Assembly (NCBI RefSeq): GCF_022539665.2
Contig: NC_081335.1
Coordinates: forward strand, 4,836,001-4,900,000
Source: Daphnia carinata
Lineage: Eukaryota; Arthropoda; Branchiopoda; Diplostraca; Daphniidae
Length of the DNA stretch: 64,000 bases
Reading direction: 5' to 3'
A program made the translations under genes and the position numbers. Numbering within the stretch: position 1 is the first letter of the stretch; the number at the start of each line of letters is the position of its first letter. Below are positions 12,710 to 28,024 of this stretch, in pieces. The notes under the pieces were generated by a model. That model was not told the DNA's origin, did not search any database, and worked only from the letters and a program-made list of their open reading frames with translations.

Positions 12710-15700
12710 AGGGACCTGAGCACAAATGTAGTTAACGCAACAGCCACCTGGGGCATCGTTCCGGCCCATTACTCACTCTCTACTCGCAACATAACTCTGC
12801 GCATATTGAAGCGACAGCGCCACACTTGCATCGTAACTCCCATTCTTTCCTTTTCAGCTCTTTATTGCATTCGGCAGCACTTGATTTGGCTGGCAAATCT
12901 TTCAAAAAAAAAAAAAAAGAAGAAAAAGAGAACACGCGTCGCTAGCGTTTTTGATCAACGTCAAAAGGGGAAACCCAAAGGAGGACATAATAAAATTGAC
13001 TTCTCCTATTGATTTATTACGACCATCGTTTCTATATAAAAGGTCACCGCTGTTTATAGGTGGCAATGCTTAAGTCAGCAATGGCAAAGACAATAAAAAA
13101 AAAAATAAAATAAAATAAGACGAAGACATTTGTTTTTTGTTTTTTTATCTCACCTTTACTCTGTCCGTCTGGTCCGCGAAGAATTGTGCATTCCTCGATG
13201 GCGCCGTATGGTAGAAATAGTTGCCTGACGTCTTCGTCCGTCTGCTGCTTGCTGAGCATACCCACGAAAAGCTTGCGATCCTCTGAAACGAAAAAAAAAA
13301 AAAAAGAAAGAACGAAAATCAAAACGTTTTAAGGGAACAACGTCGAAACACATTCGGACGCAACTACTGAAAAGCGAAAAGGTTATAACACCATCAGCAA
13401 AGCATTGACGACAGTGTCTCTCTCTCTCTCTCTCTCTTTCTTCCGCCTTCTTTTCAATCTAAAACGCGCTCTTGCAAATTACGACATTCTTGTTACAAAA
13501 AAGGGCTGTCCAGGACAACACAAAGAGGGGAAATGGGAATCCGTGTAGGCACGTGTGGCTATAGCGGAAAAAAGGGCGGGGATTTAGAGGGAGAAAGATT
13601 CCCGAATAACCTTTTTTTTTAAAAAAAAAAAAAAAAAAAAAGAAGGAGGTTCTAGATATTCAGTGGGTAGGACAAGAGAGAGCGGTGCTCATTGTCAATC
13701 CCGGTCGCGCACAATAGGCCGCCCTCGTATACAGAAAGAAAATGGGGCTGCAAGCAATATCTTTTACGCGTGTTAAGACTCCCTGGACGAGCTCTTTCTC
13801 GTCAAGAAAGACGAACCCAGGAAAAAAAAAAGAGAGAGAAAATGAAGGGAGGAAAGAAGAAAATGAAACACAAAGAAAATGGATATATATATATATATAT
13901 ATATAAGACTGGAGAGGAAGAATTTAGCGATAAAGAAAGCAAGGGAGGATGTATAGCGTTTTATAACAGATCCTTGTTCCATACATACGCATTCGATGAA
14001 TGGAACCAAATCCTTCGCGATCGTTAATTTACAGAGAAGCCAAGGCTGGCAAACAGCATCACGAAAGTCAGTTTCTCTTTCTTTCTTTTTCTTTCTTTTT
14101 TTCTTTGTATGTTTTCGGTTTGCTTTCTGCTTTGCTGCTTTCATCGTTATTGAATCTCTTTCGCTTCATCAATCGCACTGCTAAGGCATTAATAATGTTA
14201 ATTGATAGGCCCTTCCTGTACATCCCTAAATGTATATGCAAGCTATAAATCCTCCTCTTCGTGCGATGAATTTTTCTCTCCTCCGCTTCTTCCTTCACAT
14301 TCGTTTCTGTTTTGTTTATTCTCCCCCCCTCCCCCTCCTTTTTTCTTTGATAATTCGGATAGCTCCTGGCTATGTGTACTACGCCCTCAGTATCGAATCT
14401 CGTATGAGAATAGACGAAGCTTTTTGACCAGCACCGTTGCAACCTATCTTATAATTTTCTTCCCTCAAATCATATCACATTAGATCGCACGCTCAAACGG
14501 ACAAGCCATTTCACTTTTTTTTCTCTCCAACATTTATTGCCATGGCTGGGGCTCGCTTTCGCTTATCCGATCACAAGTTTTTCAAGCGCGCGCTACGTAC
14601 GCACACACACACAGACGTGAATTGCTACTTATTGCAGCCAAACCTTTTCTCCCATAGTTTCATATTCTTTGATGCTGAAAGACATACAAGAGATAAAAAA
14701 AGAATGAAGACACTAGCACACACACACACACACACAAAACTCATCACCCGAGTCGCGTCGACGGGAAGTAGCAGTTGCATCGAGAGGGAAAAAAAAAAAA
14801 GTGATTGCTCGATATTAATTCGGAGAGACGATGACGAACAGACGCACCGCTCGCAGCAACCAGAAGAGAGCGGGGGGAGGGTTCTATTAATCTAGGTATA
14901 TTGAACATCAGGATGTATGTATAGAGAGAGAGAGAGCAAAGAAAGAGAAGGGGGAAAGATAGCAATATCACGAGAATGTTGATCAAAGAAAAAAAAAGAG
15001 AAAAAAAAATTTAAAAAAAAATAGAGGATAAAACCGGAAGAAGAAAAAAAAAAATAGAAAAGCAATTACAGTAGACGGAGATACAACGATCAATCAAAAC
15101 ATTAAAAAAAAAAATCGACCCCCCCTCCTCACCCACAAAGAAAGAAAAAAAAAATGCGAGATGAAAAAGAAGGGCTTTGTGAAACATGGCCATCATTTTT
15201 TTATCAACCACGTGTGTATACGTTTAAAATACAACACGCGTACGCTGATTGCAAACAGTTCCGACTAATTGGGACCAATCAAGGTCCTTGCATTTGAAGT
15301 GTATGGGTGTATGTATCAATGTTTTGCTCTATAGGTTATACATAAAACACGTAGATAGCCATCGTACATAACGATTGGTAGACGTACGTAATGCTAGCTC
15401 TCCTCCGGGGGCAGTGAAATCATTAGTATGCATCTCTCGTATTTTACGTCTTATAATAGTTCCCTTTTTCTACACATTTTTTTTTTTTCTTCTTCTTAGT
15501 TTTAGTTTTTGCACGAAAATAAAAGCATCCAAACTGCTGCTGGCCTACCCACCCACCACTAACCCGAAATATAGCTTGTCTACTCGGCACGTCTAGATGT
15601 CGTTTGTAATAATAGACAAACGGCGAGTTTGTTAACGTTGCTTGGGGGATAACACTCCTCTAGGGTGAGGGGGAGGGGACGCTGATGTTATTGTTGTCTG

Positions 15701-18700
15701 ATGACGGGTAGACGATGAAAACAGAGGGTTTTCGCGAAAGCAGTCAGCAACAGCAAGCAAGAAAGTAGCAGGCCAATATATATATATATATATAGAAGAG
15801 CGAGATTGATTGAGCGCCAGCTCAAATTGTTGCAGCATCGCTAACCGAACCGACACCCATATCGTGTGCGTGTGCACGTTCTTTAACGCTACACACACAT
15901 TGCGTTCCCGCACATATATATATATATATACAAGGCAGCCAGCATATATATATTACACGTAGGATGTCTTCTATTCCGCCCACGGCCTAACGTCCATAAC
16001 CCCGCGGGAGTGCGTGTCAGGGTTTCTGCTATTCGCGTAGATGCCTTTTGTGTTGCTATACATTCATTCTTTCTTTTTCTTTTTTTGTACTTCTCTTGGG
16101 CACGAATAATGACGCCATTGATTACCAGACGGTCTAAAACTTGAATGACGCTATCCCCCTCCCGACAACCAGTGCAAGTCGGATCGAAATGGCCCCGAGA
16201 AAAGGAACCCAAAAGAATTAGAACGGGGGGGGGGGGGGGGGGGGAGGGGACTATAATCCCACCGCAATCATTTCGCTTTGCCTATCGTTGAAACTAAGAC
16301 GGTCTACGGAAAAAAAAGAATTGAAATGTATTCCTCTACGGCCCATGACGTTCTCCCGTTGTAATCGAATGTGTTTACACGTTAGGGTCCTATATACACC
16401 TTTGAAAAAATAAAATAAAATAAGTCTAGTACTGTTCTTTTCTTTCTCCGCAAGGTTTGGTTGTAAAAGAAAAGAGATCGATTTATCTGAACGTCACGAG
16501 ATCCATGGCCGACGTTGGCCGAAACAGCAGCAAACATTAAGTTTAATGAATGCGTGCGCGACACACGCAGTCTGGCATCACGCTCGCTTTATTCCTATTA
16601 ACCCTCTTCTATCTGTTTTTGTTTTCTCATTTCATTGTTCCAGTCGGGTCTAAAACGTAAAACAAAAAATAGAGAACGTAGATCAACAAAACACAAACGG
16701 CGAGGAAAATAGGGAGGACAGTCGCTTGTTTTTTCCCTACATAATATGAATAGGAAGAAGAAACACTGAGCTGATCGATGGCCGAAAAAAAAAGGGAGCG
16801 ATAACGCAGAGTGTAGTTGGCCATATCAAAGGCATAAGGGAATGTATGTGTACATATATATGCCGTATATAGGATACGTAGCCACTATATATATACAACC
16901 GAGTTGTGTATATAGAGGCACATCAAAAGGGTGGGAAAAATAAGAAAATAAAAAATAAAAAAGAGCGACGTATTGATGTCCGACTCGGAGCCATTTGGTT
17001 ATGACGATGGGCCAAACGCGCACGCGACGGCCGACGCCAATGGCGTATAATAAGACAAGGTGCTGGAATAAATTGGGCCAAGTGGTGCGTATGAGACACT
17101 TACCTCCTCTGTTGTCGCTGTCTGCTGGTTTCACTTGAATAGGACGGTTCATCTGTTCAACCAAAAAAAAAAAAAAAAAAAGAAAACATTTTGGCTTAAA
17201 TTAGATTCAAATGTCAAGTGCACACACTTTCATCATGAATTCTTTCATATTTTTTTTTTCTCTTCTAACTTTAGTAAAGTACACTTAAAAGGCTTTTACA
17301 TTCAACGACATCCTATAAAGCGAGTGAAAGGTCTATGTACTTTGTTGACTTCAATGTCCACCATCTTTCATTATCTCTTTAAAACACACAATCGTCTTAG
17401 CTCTTCCATTACATACGCCGTTATTAACCATAAAAAAAAATTCTTTCTTCTCAAGTCTCGAAAAGAAAATCGTCGTTGTCGCCTACTCTCGCGAGGAAAA
17501 GAGGCAAAAAAAAAAAAAAAAATGTTTCGTACAACGTACATCAACGAAATCGATTCGAAAAGAAATCATCACGAAGACGTCGTCGTAGGGTTCTCCTCTT
17601 TTCCTCTTCTCCCTCGAGCCAAAGAAAAGTAAGACGGCGAACAGCTGAGCGGCCAGTGTGACTGGTCCTTGGGGCTGACAACTCAATCAAGTCGTCCCTT
17701 CTTTTTTCCTTCAAAACGAGTGTTCTGGTTACGTCTAGTGAAACGGAAGTCAACTTGCCTCCGCCACGGACAAGATATATGTATACTATATATAAAAAAA
17801 GAAGAGGGTAAAGCGTGTTGAAGAGGAACGAGCAATTGAAAAGATCATCTACATGCCGAGTAGTCGATTTTATTCCACCACTGAGAGGCGCCGGTTTACT
17901 CTTCCAACACTGGAGGGGGGGGGGGGGTCTATATGAAAAGAGTCAAGTGAACAACACACGCGAACGCTCTTTTGTATAAAAGGACAGAGATCTCCTCATT
18001 TGACACTCGAGTTGGCCGTAGACTCATTAGTTCACCAACCGAGTTGGCCCTTCTCTTTTTCACGCTCCATCTGAGCCCAATTGGCGCTCTCGTCGCACAG
18101 ACGCACCAGTGCAAAAAAAAAAACAAAAAAAAAACAGGAAAAGAAAAAGAGAAATCAAGAGAAACGATGAATCAAGCGAAACGCTGGTTCCCTCCTCTCA
18201 TTTCTGTTTTCATTCTCTTTGTGTGCACGAGACGCTCTGGACTGAGCAACATAGGACCGTCTATATTTTTTCTTTTTTTTTTTTCCCCAGCTAACGCAGT
18301 CGTGTGCTTCACTCGATTGAATATCTTTGAGGGCCTTGTAAGCCGATTCATTATACAAGGAGGCAAAGCAGTTCCGAAAGGATTTCGAACTGTTGGAGCA
18401 CGTAGGCAAAAGGCCCGTACGACGTTCATTTCATTTTCTATCTCATTCGATTTCTAATCATTTTCAAGGGAACACACACACACGGAGCCCGTGCTAGAGA
18501 GATGAACGCTATCGATCGAAGCGTACAGTTCATTGTGATGGGAAAGCGCCAATTGGGAACAGTCGTGGAAGGGGGACGATGAAATGTAAAAGTTTTTTTT
18601 GATCAAAAAATGACAAGATGGAAATGACATTTTCATTCTTTCTCGATCTGAAAATGTTCCGTCTTCTTTTCTTAACGCTACGATTCTCAGACGCATTGAA

Positions 18701-19688
18701 TAAAAGCCCCCTTTTCTTCTGCTTTATTTGCATGATCTAAAGTTCGCTTGCAACTCTGCGAGATGACAATAATGAAGGCGCCAAACGCCCTGCTTTCTCT
18801 CTCTCCCCAATTTTTTTTTTTTTTTGTGTTCATTACCTTCAATCTTCAAACGAAAACCGCCATCTCTCAAGTGATCCCATCTTTTTTTTTTTTTTTTTGC
18901 AGTGGTATAAGCGCACGTTTGCCATCGCTCTCTGATGCCAGACTGATTGCGGTTCTTCGCTTTCCCCCTCTTAGTTTACTTCTTTCCTCTTTTTTTTTTT
19001 TTTGTCCATCACCAAGATGCGAGCTGATGTTGCACTTTACTACGAAAAAATCAAAAAAACAAATAAGAAATCCTTACAGTTTCTAAGATTCTCGTTCCCC
19101 GAGAGACTTGCCTCGCGAGACCTAATTAAAGCCGCTCTGCTATTGCGCTTGCCACTGCTCGCTGCCTAGTGCTCGTTATAACGAGAGACCGTCTCCGAAC
19201 CGTCTCCCTCACTCTCTCTTTCGCTTTTCTCTTGAAAAGTATCTTCTCCTCTCTTCTTGTTCTTCTCCTCCTCGCAACCCTCCCTCCCACTCGTCTGTGT
19301 GTGCGCTTCTTTTCTCTTCTCGTCGGTTTCCCCTTACCGCACATCTTTACTCTGATCCTCTTTCCGCATCAGCGGTTGCCAATCAAGGAGCAGATTAGCG
19401 GCAGCGACATCACTACTCTTCAACCCGCCGCCATCAGCACTACACACTGCATCTCTCCTTCCCCCTCCCCCCAAAGAACCTTCTTTTTTTTTTTTTTTTT
19501 TTTTTTTTCTCTCAGAGGATACTGTGAAGCAAGGTCCCAGGAGGCAAGAGGAGTATGAGGGTCAGCCACTAACCATCGTTGAAGAGTACCCTGTTGCGTG
19601 CCACCGTTCTGTATAGTGTATGCACACTCAGCGAATGCAAAGCAGCTTAAACGTCATTACGAACTTTATGGGGCCCGGGCTCGCACAC

Positions 19689-19724
<36 letters not shown>

Positions 19725-22700
19725 CGTCAACGTAGGATTCTGATTTATGATTTTAACCCTAGCTAGTACATTTACTAAGAAATTGCTAAATCATTTCATT
19801 TTTCTTTTGAATAGAAGAAATCTGATTGATGTCACATGGTTGTGCTACGTAAAAAAAATGAAAGCTTTTTTTTTTTTGTAGGAAAATGCCATCGACTAAG
19901 AATTGAAAGGCTGTCATTTTTCAACGTGTCACACGTTCGACAATCTTTGCTGTTATGCAAAATAAATGTTGCGTCTGTGCGTACAGAAAATAAACGAGTA
20001 CATGAAATGAGCGCGAGGCGATCGATTCAATTCGCTGTAGCAGCTACGTAAATGGGCTTCACACTCTTGTGAGTGTGTGTGTGTGTGTGTGACAAGGGCT
20101 GTGTTTTGGATGAACGATAACACGTTGATAATGATGGTAATGCCCACCCCATACACGAAATGGTGGAAAAACCGAAAGCATAACTGAGAGGGGTGGGGAA
20201 ATGTCCTGAAAAATAGTAAAGAGGAGATTGAAAGACGACAAGGAAAATGTCAGGTCATCTAACGGGTAAACGTCAGAACCGAGAAACGAGAAAAAAAAAA
20301 AAAACGCATCATTAGCATAATAGTTAGCGGTCTCGATGATTTACACAACAAGGGGCGCCCGCTAATTGGAAATAGAAACATTTGGGAAGGTCACACACAC
20401 ACACACACACACACATGAAAACAAATCAAAATGAAAAATGGAAACGATGGCAATCATTCATGTTGCTAAGACTCGTTCCAATTTTAGACACTTTGCCCCT
20501 AGGCGACGCACAATGTATAGGCCTACGCACGTCGGCCAGGACGACTTAATAACTCATTCCACCCTTTTTAATTGTTTTTTTTTTTTTTTTTTTTTTCCTT
20601 TTCAAAATCCCAAAATGGTGAAGGATAATGTCATCGGCCTGAAGAAAATGATCTTAATGCAACGTGTGTATATGTATATTTCGTCTTTCGAAAGAAGTCA
20701 GGTCAAGTGTGAAACGAGAGTTGAAGCTTTACATTCTAGAGGGAATATAAGAGCTCTCTCTCTCTCTCTCTCTCTGCCAAAGTTATAGAGTCGAAGGAGG
20801 ACAAAAAAAAAAATGTAGACTTTTGAAAAGGCTTAAACTTTGCGACGAGGCGTATGATCTCTTGTCATCCGCTTCCTTTACTCATCCTATCCGTAGTCTC
20901 TCTTCTTTATCCGTACTACCGCCCATCCCTCTCTCTCTCTCTCTCTGTGTATAGTCTAATTCCGCACGTTACTAACCAGTTTACCATAGGAAGTAGGCGC
21001 ACACATGATGCAAAGTTCGCTTATAAATCGAGTTTTATCTCGATAAAAAAAAAAAAAAAAAAAAAGAAAATAATCACTGGATGGGGCGTTGAAAAAAAAA
21101 AAAAAAAAAAAAATAGGGAAAGAACGAGAATACATTTTGAAAGAAGAGAGGATGTCTAATCTCTCCCTGTGGCCAGAAAGAATATCTTTGGAGAGTGAAG
21201 AGTCGTGATCGGGAGTGAAAAGAAGGAGGCCACTGTGTACATCGACGACGTCGTCGTGAGGTCTTTTTTTTTTTTTTTTTTTTTTTTAAATATCGAAAAG
21301 CTCTTTTTCTCTCTTTTATTTCGTTCTTATTTTGTCTATTTTTTTTTTTTATTCGGACATATCACATAACCTCAATCCTTTCTTAAGAATGCGGGAGCTC
21401 TACGGAATGGACCGGGATCTGAGGACGTCTCTGTCAGCAAATCACGGGGAAAAAAAAAAACCCAAAGGAAATTGAAAATCTGTTTTCGATTAGAAGGTAT
21501 TAGAGTGGAAGGGATCGGTCAAAAATAAAATGGTGTACGTACGTGAAGAAGAAAAAAAGGAAAAAAAAAAAAAAAAAAAAATAAAAAACGGCGGTTTGGC
21601 GTTCGCCTGACGTCATCGTTCACACGGAATAACAGGACACACTAGACGCGATTACACACGCCACGATTTCAGTAGTGCGTGGAAAACGGGCGGGATTGGC
21701 CTTCATTCAAATACCGTGAGGCAAACCGATTAGGATACGTATATATATATATATATATATGGTCTCTCTCTTCTGTACTGTACGAACTATCACATTACGT
21801 TCAGACTCTCCAGGGGGGGGAGTAGAGTAGAAACACGGCACATTTTTTTTTCTTTGAAAAAAAAAAAGGAGGGAAACTTCGTTTTGAATGGGCTCGTGAG
21901 AGTCACGGGAGTTAACAAATAGGGTCGAAATAAAATGGAAGTTTTTATTCTATTTTCTTTCCCCCTTTTTTTTTCTCACACTTTTGCTTCTTTGCATTGC
22001 CATCATTCAAAGTCGCTTAGTGGACGTGTCCTGCATAGGCAAATGCACGGACCGTTTCGTTTTTGTTTTTTTTTCTCCTTTCCCCTTTTTTTTTTTTTTT
22101 TTAAGAAAAAGAAATTCTTTAAGCGAAACGCACAGAAAAGAAAAAAAGAAAGAAAATGGGGCGACTGATGGATGAGTTAAAACGAACGTTGTGTCACATT
22201 CAGATTCCAGTTTTTCGGATAACCGGAATGGAAACTAAATAATCTTTTTTTTTTTATTCTTTGGTGGAAGGATTTTTTTTTTTTTTTTTTTCAAAGAAAA
22301 ACATGGAACGCCTGGATGTTTTTTTTTTTTTCGTAATACTGCACATTCGCGTACATACGACACTTGAATTGTTTTAGAGATAATACAAATGGAACCCTTG
22401 AATCGCTATCCTTTCAGTATTTCAGAAAAGCAAAAACAAAAACAAATGGTATCTTCGAAAAGCCAATGGGCAAGTCGGTCGAGAAACAAAACAGGACACG
22501 TAGAGTACCCGAAATGAATCTATATCCCATGAAAAAGAAAGAAAACGAACAAACGAAGATCGGAGAAATAAAAAAGTGGGGAAATATATATACAACATAC
22601 TTGACGAAAGAAAAACAAGGAAAAGAGATAAAAGCTTCATCCACTTGAGACTCCGTCCTCGTTGTCTTTTCGTCATTTCCCGATCGACTTTCTACTTCCT

Positions 22701-25700
22701 TTTTTTTTTTTTGTTCTCTTCTCTTCTTTCAAATGTCCTATATCTGTGTGCTACTCTCTTTTCGTCCACGTCTCCTTTTTTTTTTTTTATTTTCCATCAG
22801 ACCCAACTCCCCACCCCCCCCAAAAAAGCCACTGCCTTTTTCAATCTCATTGCTTATCCAACGCTCAGCAAAAAAAAAAAGACAAAGAAAGAGAGCTCTT
22901 CAAACGTAGATTGTGATTGGCATCGGCTAGACTTCCATTTTTTCAAACCTCATCGCAACGTACCCTTCACCCCCCCCCCCCAAAAAAAAAAAAATATGAT
23001 AACTTGCCAATACATACGTGCACATAGCCAAAAAATAAAATAAAATAAAATTTAAAATCGATAACAGAACCCATAAAAAAAAAAAAAAAAAAAAAAAGAA
23101 AAAGAGAGAGAAAGATAATCATTTTTAACAAGCTTAAACACCACACGGACACTCGAGCGCACTGATGGCGAACGTGTTCGACCGCTGGAGCTTACCTAAC
23201 GCCAAACGAAGAGGATTTCAATGTTTTTTTTTTTTGCGTCTCCCGCTTCTGGAAAAAAAACAAAACAACAACAACAAATGTCTGGCCCGAAGGTGTGGTG
23301 AAAAACGCACAAACTTGGCGCACCGAATAAACAAAACAAGAAACCAGACGCAATTTCGCAGAAACCCTCGGAGCCGTTCGAAATGTGAAATCGAAATGTA
23401 GTGGGCGGGTAGAGTCGTCGAACGCTTGTCACTCGTGATGGCGCAACACACTTATTATTGTCAACAATCAAGCGCAGAAAAATAGTCGTGTTTCCAGAAC
23501 TTTCCAACTGTTCGAGATGAAACTTTGTCGATCTTTTTGGTATGGAAAGAAAAGAAGAAGAAGAAGTCGATAGTATATATAGTGATTGATTTTTCGTGTC
23601 GCTGCCTTTTGGGCGAATTGCCGAAACACCCGACGGAAGCCAAATGGCGCTGCAACGCAAAGCAAGCGAAAAAAAAAAACAAAAAAAATAGAAGAGGGAG
23701 GACAAGGCACAAAAAGGAGATCTTCAAAACTCAAAAAAAAAAAACCTCGACCGAGGGTGAAACAAAAAACCAGCACCAAAAGGCTCAAAAAAAAAAAAAA
23801 ATAAATAAATAAATCAAGCCGGGCCGAATGGTATTTAGCGGCAACGAGATTGAACGTGTCCCGGCCGAACACTAGGGGAAAAGAAAAACTGTTGTTTAGA
23901 AACAACACGAAATCGAGAGAACGTGAAAGAGCACACCACAAACTGAAACCGAAAAAAAGAAAAGGAAATGAATAAAAAAAAAAAAACGAAAGGCGGAGAA
24001 GATGTTGGAGAGGCGAACACACGAAAGAGAGAATGAAAAAGGGGGGGGAAAAAACCCAATTTGCAGAGTGCAACGGGTTTGCAGCTCAACGAAACAGTGG
24101 CGCTAGGACGACTGAGGAGACTGGGCAAAAAAAACGGCCAGACCCGAGAAGCGGGATTCCTTCCTCTCGGCGCTGCGTGTGTGCGAGTGTTCACGCACGC
24201 ACAAGCAGTGTGTAGTATTCGGAAAGAAACTGCGCGCGCTATACAAGAGCCTTCCTTATATGCCACCGGTCACGACACACACACACACACACAGACACAC
24301 TGGGCCGCACAATCCACTGGGTGGGTGGCAAGTGGAGGAAATATAAGAAAGAACAACAACACACACAAAAAAAAAGGAAAGGAAAGGAAGAATAGGGAAC
24401 CTACACAGACGTAGACAAAGTTTTCGACGACTGCGCACGAAGATGCCGTCGTCGTAGAAGATTCGGACGGGGGATAAAAAAAAAAAGAAAAGAAAAGAAA
24501 AGAAAGAAAACCCAGGGTAAAAAAGTTTCTTCTATTCTTCTTCTTCTTTTTACTCCACTCCGCTCGCTTTCTCTCTCTCTCTCTCTGTTTGGTTTTATAA
24601 AAGAATCAACAGGCTTCTTTCAGTTCCGCTTTCTTTCTTTCTTCTTCTTCTTCTTCATTTTTTTTTGTTCTGCTATTTGCTCTCGGCTGCGCTGCGCTGT
24701 ATCTCTTTATTTCTGACGTATCCCCCGTATAACCCTCGATGCGCGAAAGAAAAGAAAGACAGCCACGACCTCCATACTGTATAGGCCTATCCGTCGGATT
24801 ATAAGTGAAAGAAGTGTATAAGACTAGTCGATTTTTGCTTTAGAAAAACGAATGTGCAAAGAGAGAGAGAGATGATGCAAAGAGGCTTTTGTGCCAATGC
24901 ATTATGAAATACTGTAGTTGATCGCAAAAGCGGTCGGGGGAAAAGAAAGAGATGAAGAAGAATCTCTTGATTATTCGCAACATCACGCAAGCAAGTTCAA
25001 TTGAATAGTCCAAAACCGCATTTGCATGGCGATGTTGTTCTTATTAGCCCAACAAAGTCACAAGCCTATTCTGGAACGGGGAAAAGAAAGACGTAGAAGG
25101 TCGTAGGTTTCTACCACCATCATCAGCTTGAAAAAAAAAAATAAAAATAAAATAAAAGAAGAAGGAAAAGGGGGTGGTGCTAGCAAGAGATTGAAGCACA
25201 GCAAGAGGCCTGCCAAGGGTTACAGTCCCGCCGAACACGTAGCCCCGAAAGATTTAAACTCTCGCTCCACTTGGGCTCCCCTTCTTGTTGTCCAAAAAAA
25301 AAAAAATCGTTAGAATTCTCGAGAACAGGCAAAGAGATTCAAATACGAGAGCAAATAAAAAAAAACAAGAAACTATGTAAGAGATTAGTATATATTTAAA
25401 AAAAAAAAAAAAAAGAGAGAGAGAATCGAACTCCGCCTACACACAGCCTCAGGGAGATATAGAAATTCATTTTTTTTTTTTAATTTTCCCTTCTCTTTTC
25501 TTCAAATGCGCATTTTGCCTTCTGGTATTTATACGAGTTGAAAAACTCTTCGTCTGTGTGCACAGAAACGCTCTTCAAGTTTCTCTTTTTGGAAAGAAAG
25601 ATGAGTCTGCCGTGGAACAATGAGATTGCAAAAAAATAAAGGCTGAGAGAGGGACGGCCTGTGCGAGAGCGTTGCACAAGATCCCGCCTCTATAAAGAAC

Positions 25701-27992
25701 GTCTCGAATGAGGCCGAGCATAAGCGGCAGTCGTAATACTACTACTACTCTACTCTTACTACCACCGAGTGTATATAGAAGTTTCCTCTCTGATATCTCT
25801 CTCTCTCTGTATGTGTGTGTGTGTGTGCTGTTCTCACAGAAGGGAAATAGGGAGAGGGAGACGAGGACTTAAACAAAATCAATACACCCCAGCAACGGGT
25901 ATAGCACACACACACACACACACACACGCAAGACGTGGGGTGGCATTACATATACGGCCGGGCAAAAAAAAAAAAAAAAGCTCTTTGCAACTCTTTTCTT
26001 CGTTTTTTTTTTTTTTTTTTAGGAGGACGTCAACGACGGACGAACGGCATAAGCGACGGTGTCGACGTCTCTTTTGCCGCCCGCTGTCAGAAAAACACGC
26101 GTCGTTCTCAGTCGCTTTTGTTACTCGAGGGCGCATTATCTTTACATATGAGTTTCTCTATCTATTTGCCGACTACAAAAATGTGTGTGTGTGTGTGTGT
26201 GTGTGTGTTTTAATACATTTTCGTTTTGTTTTTTGTTTGTTTGTTTGTTTTTTTTTTGTTTTTTTTTTCGTTTGTACTTGGACTCCACGAACGAAAGAAG
26301 AAACAAAAGAAGAGGAAAGAGAAAACAATTAAGTTAACTTTGTTATTTTCTATTGGTAGCGGATGATTGCAGGACGAGCGTGGATAATGGTGTGGCTTGT
26401 TTACCGAACGTGTTGCCGAATAATTCGGCCATTACTACGGTCGAGTAAGTGCAAGGTGGGCTTGCGGGATTCCCCCCCCCCCCTTTTTTTTTTTCTTCAT
26501 TCTCCCGAAAATGAAAAGGAAGCAACTGGATGATGGCAATCAAGCCATTCTTATTACTATTTGATGAAAAAAAAAAAAAAAAAAGAAACAAAGAAGAAGA
26601 AGCAGGAGGTAAATGAGGTTGTTTGCTGTAGCGTGAACATTCGAAAATAAAAGACAAATTACAACAGGAAATAAAACTACTTTTCTCGTTCTCTCTCTCT
26701 CTCTCTGCTTTTCGCGCTTCACTTCGGGTCGGGGCAAATGATCAAAAAAAAAAAAAAAAAAAAAAAAAAGATGGAGAGAGAACCATAGAAACACGGGAAA
26801 GCTTAGAGTTGAAATTCGTATCACTATAACCGATAATTAGCGTCCTTAATATCCATATATTCGTTATATTTCCTTTATCCGCCCTCCCCCCTTCCTATGT
26901 TCAGCCTCTTCTCCCAGTCATTCCGTTCGTTTTATCTAAAACGCATTTTTCCATCCTCCGCGTTCCGCAAAAAAAAACGACTAGCTGTTTTAACTTCGTT
27001 ATTATTTCTGTTGGCAGTCACACGATCGTCGGCAGAAACCGGAAAAAGTCAACGTGCACTAGCGATGATCGTACGCTCGTGACTCAGATCTAATTGCTCT
27101 AATCGTTATTTTTTGAAATGAAGGGGAAGCGATTCAATTTTTTTCTTCTAAACGAAGCTAAAAAAAAAAATAAATCTTTGCATTTCTTTTTATCTTGTTC
27201 CTTCAAAACGGAATCAATAATAAAAAAAGAAATAATTCTATAAGACATTTGCTTCTGCCAACGATGATGACACCTACGATGCGCTAGTCCATACGTGATA
27301 AAGATCCGGACGTTCGCTTATTGCCTACCGTTTCGGAAATGAGGTTAAAAGATATATATACGTATATATACGTATATCAGAGGAGACAAAGTCTATTATC
27401 GACAGAGGGATAAAAATAAAAAAAAAATAAAAAATTTCTGAAATAAAAAGATTGAGACATGAAGCGCAGACGGAGTCACAAGGAAAAAGTTAGCCAAAAA
27501 AACCCTAAAGTTCATTTTTCTTTTTTGTTTTTTTCTTCGAGGCAGAGAAGCGCACGGAACGCGCTCATCAAATTTCCCTCGGCTTTATGTAATAAATAGT
27601 GATAGACACACACACACACACACACGTGCGCACACACCGAAGTGGAGAAGAGCTCTACAGAAAGAAAGGCGAAAGGGATGAGACGACAGTTTAGCTAGGC
27701 TTATATAGACATACCCCCTCCCCCCTCTCCCGTGCTGTGAATATAACACTCTCTGATTTTTTTTTATATGCTTTTTTTTTTTTTTTTTTTAAATCATATC
27801 CAATCTTTCGAAAAATGAAACGAACGCCACTAGATGAGATGTTGTCAAAATCAATTTGAAATCTAAGCAACACCAGAACGAGACATACTTGGATTAAACG
27901 CACTAAATCACTGATGGGAAAAAAAAGTAGGGGGGGGGGGGGGGAATAGCGCTAACGGTAAAGGGTTAAACAGAAAATAATAATAAGAAAAA

Positions 27993-28024
<32 letters not shown>

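Noticed and set aside
12774-12780. Donor-like AGA|GTGAGT in intron 4
   Set aside because: No acceptor with a pyrimidine tract lies at a plausible distance upstream in the transcript.
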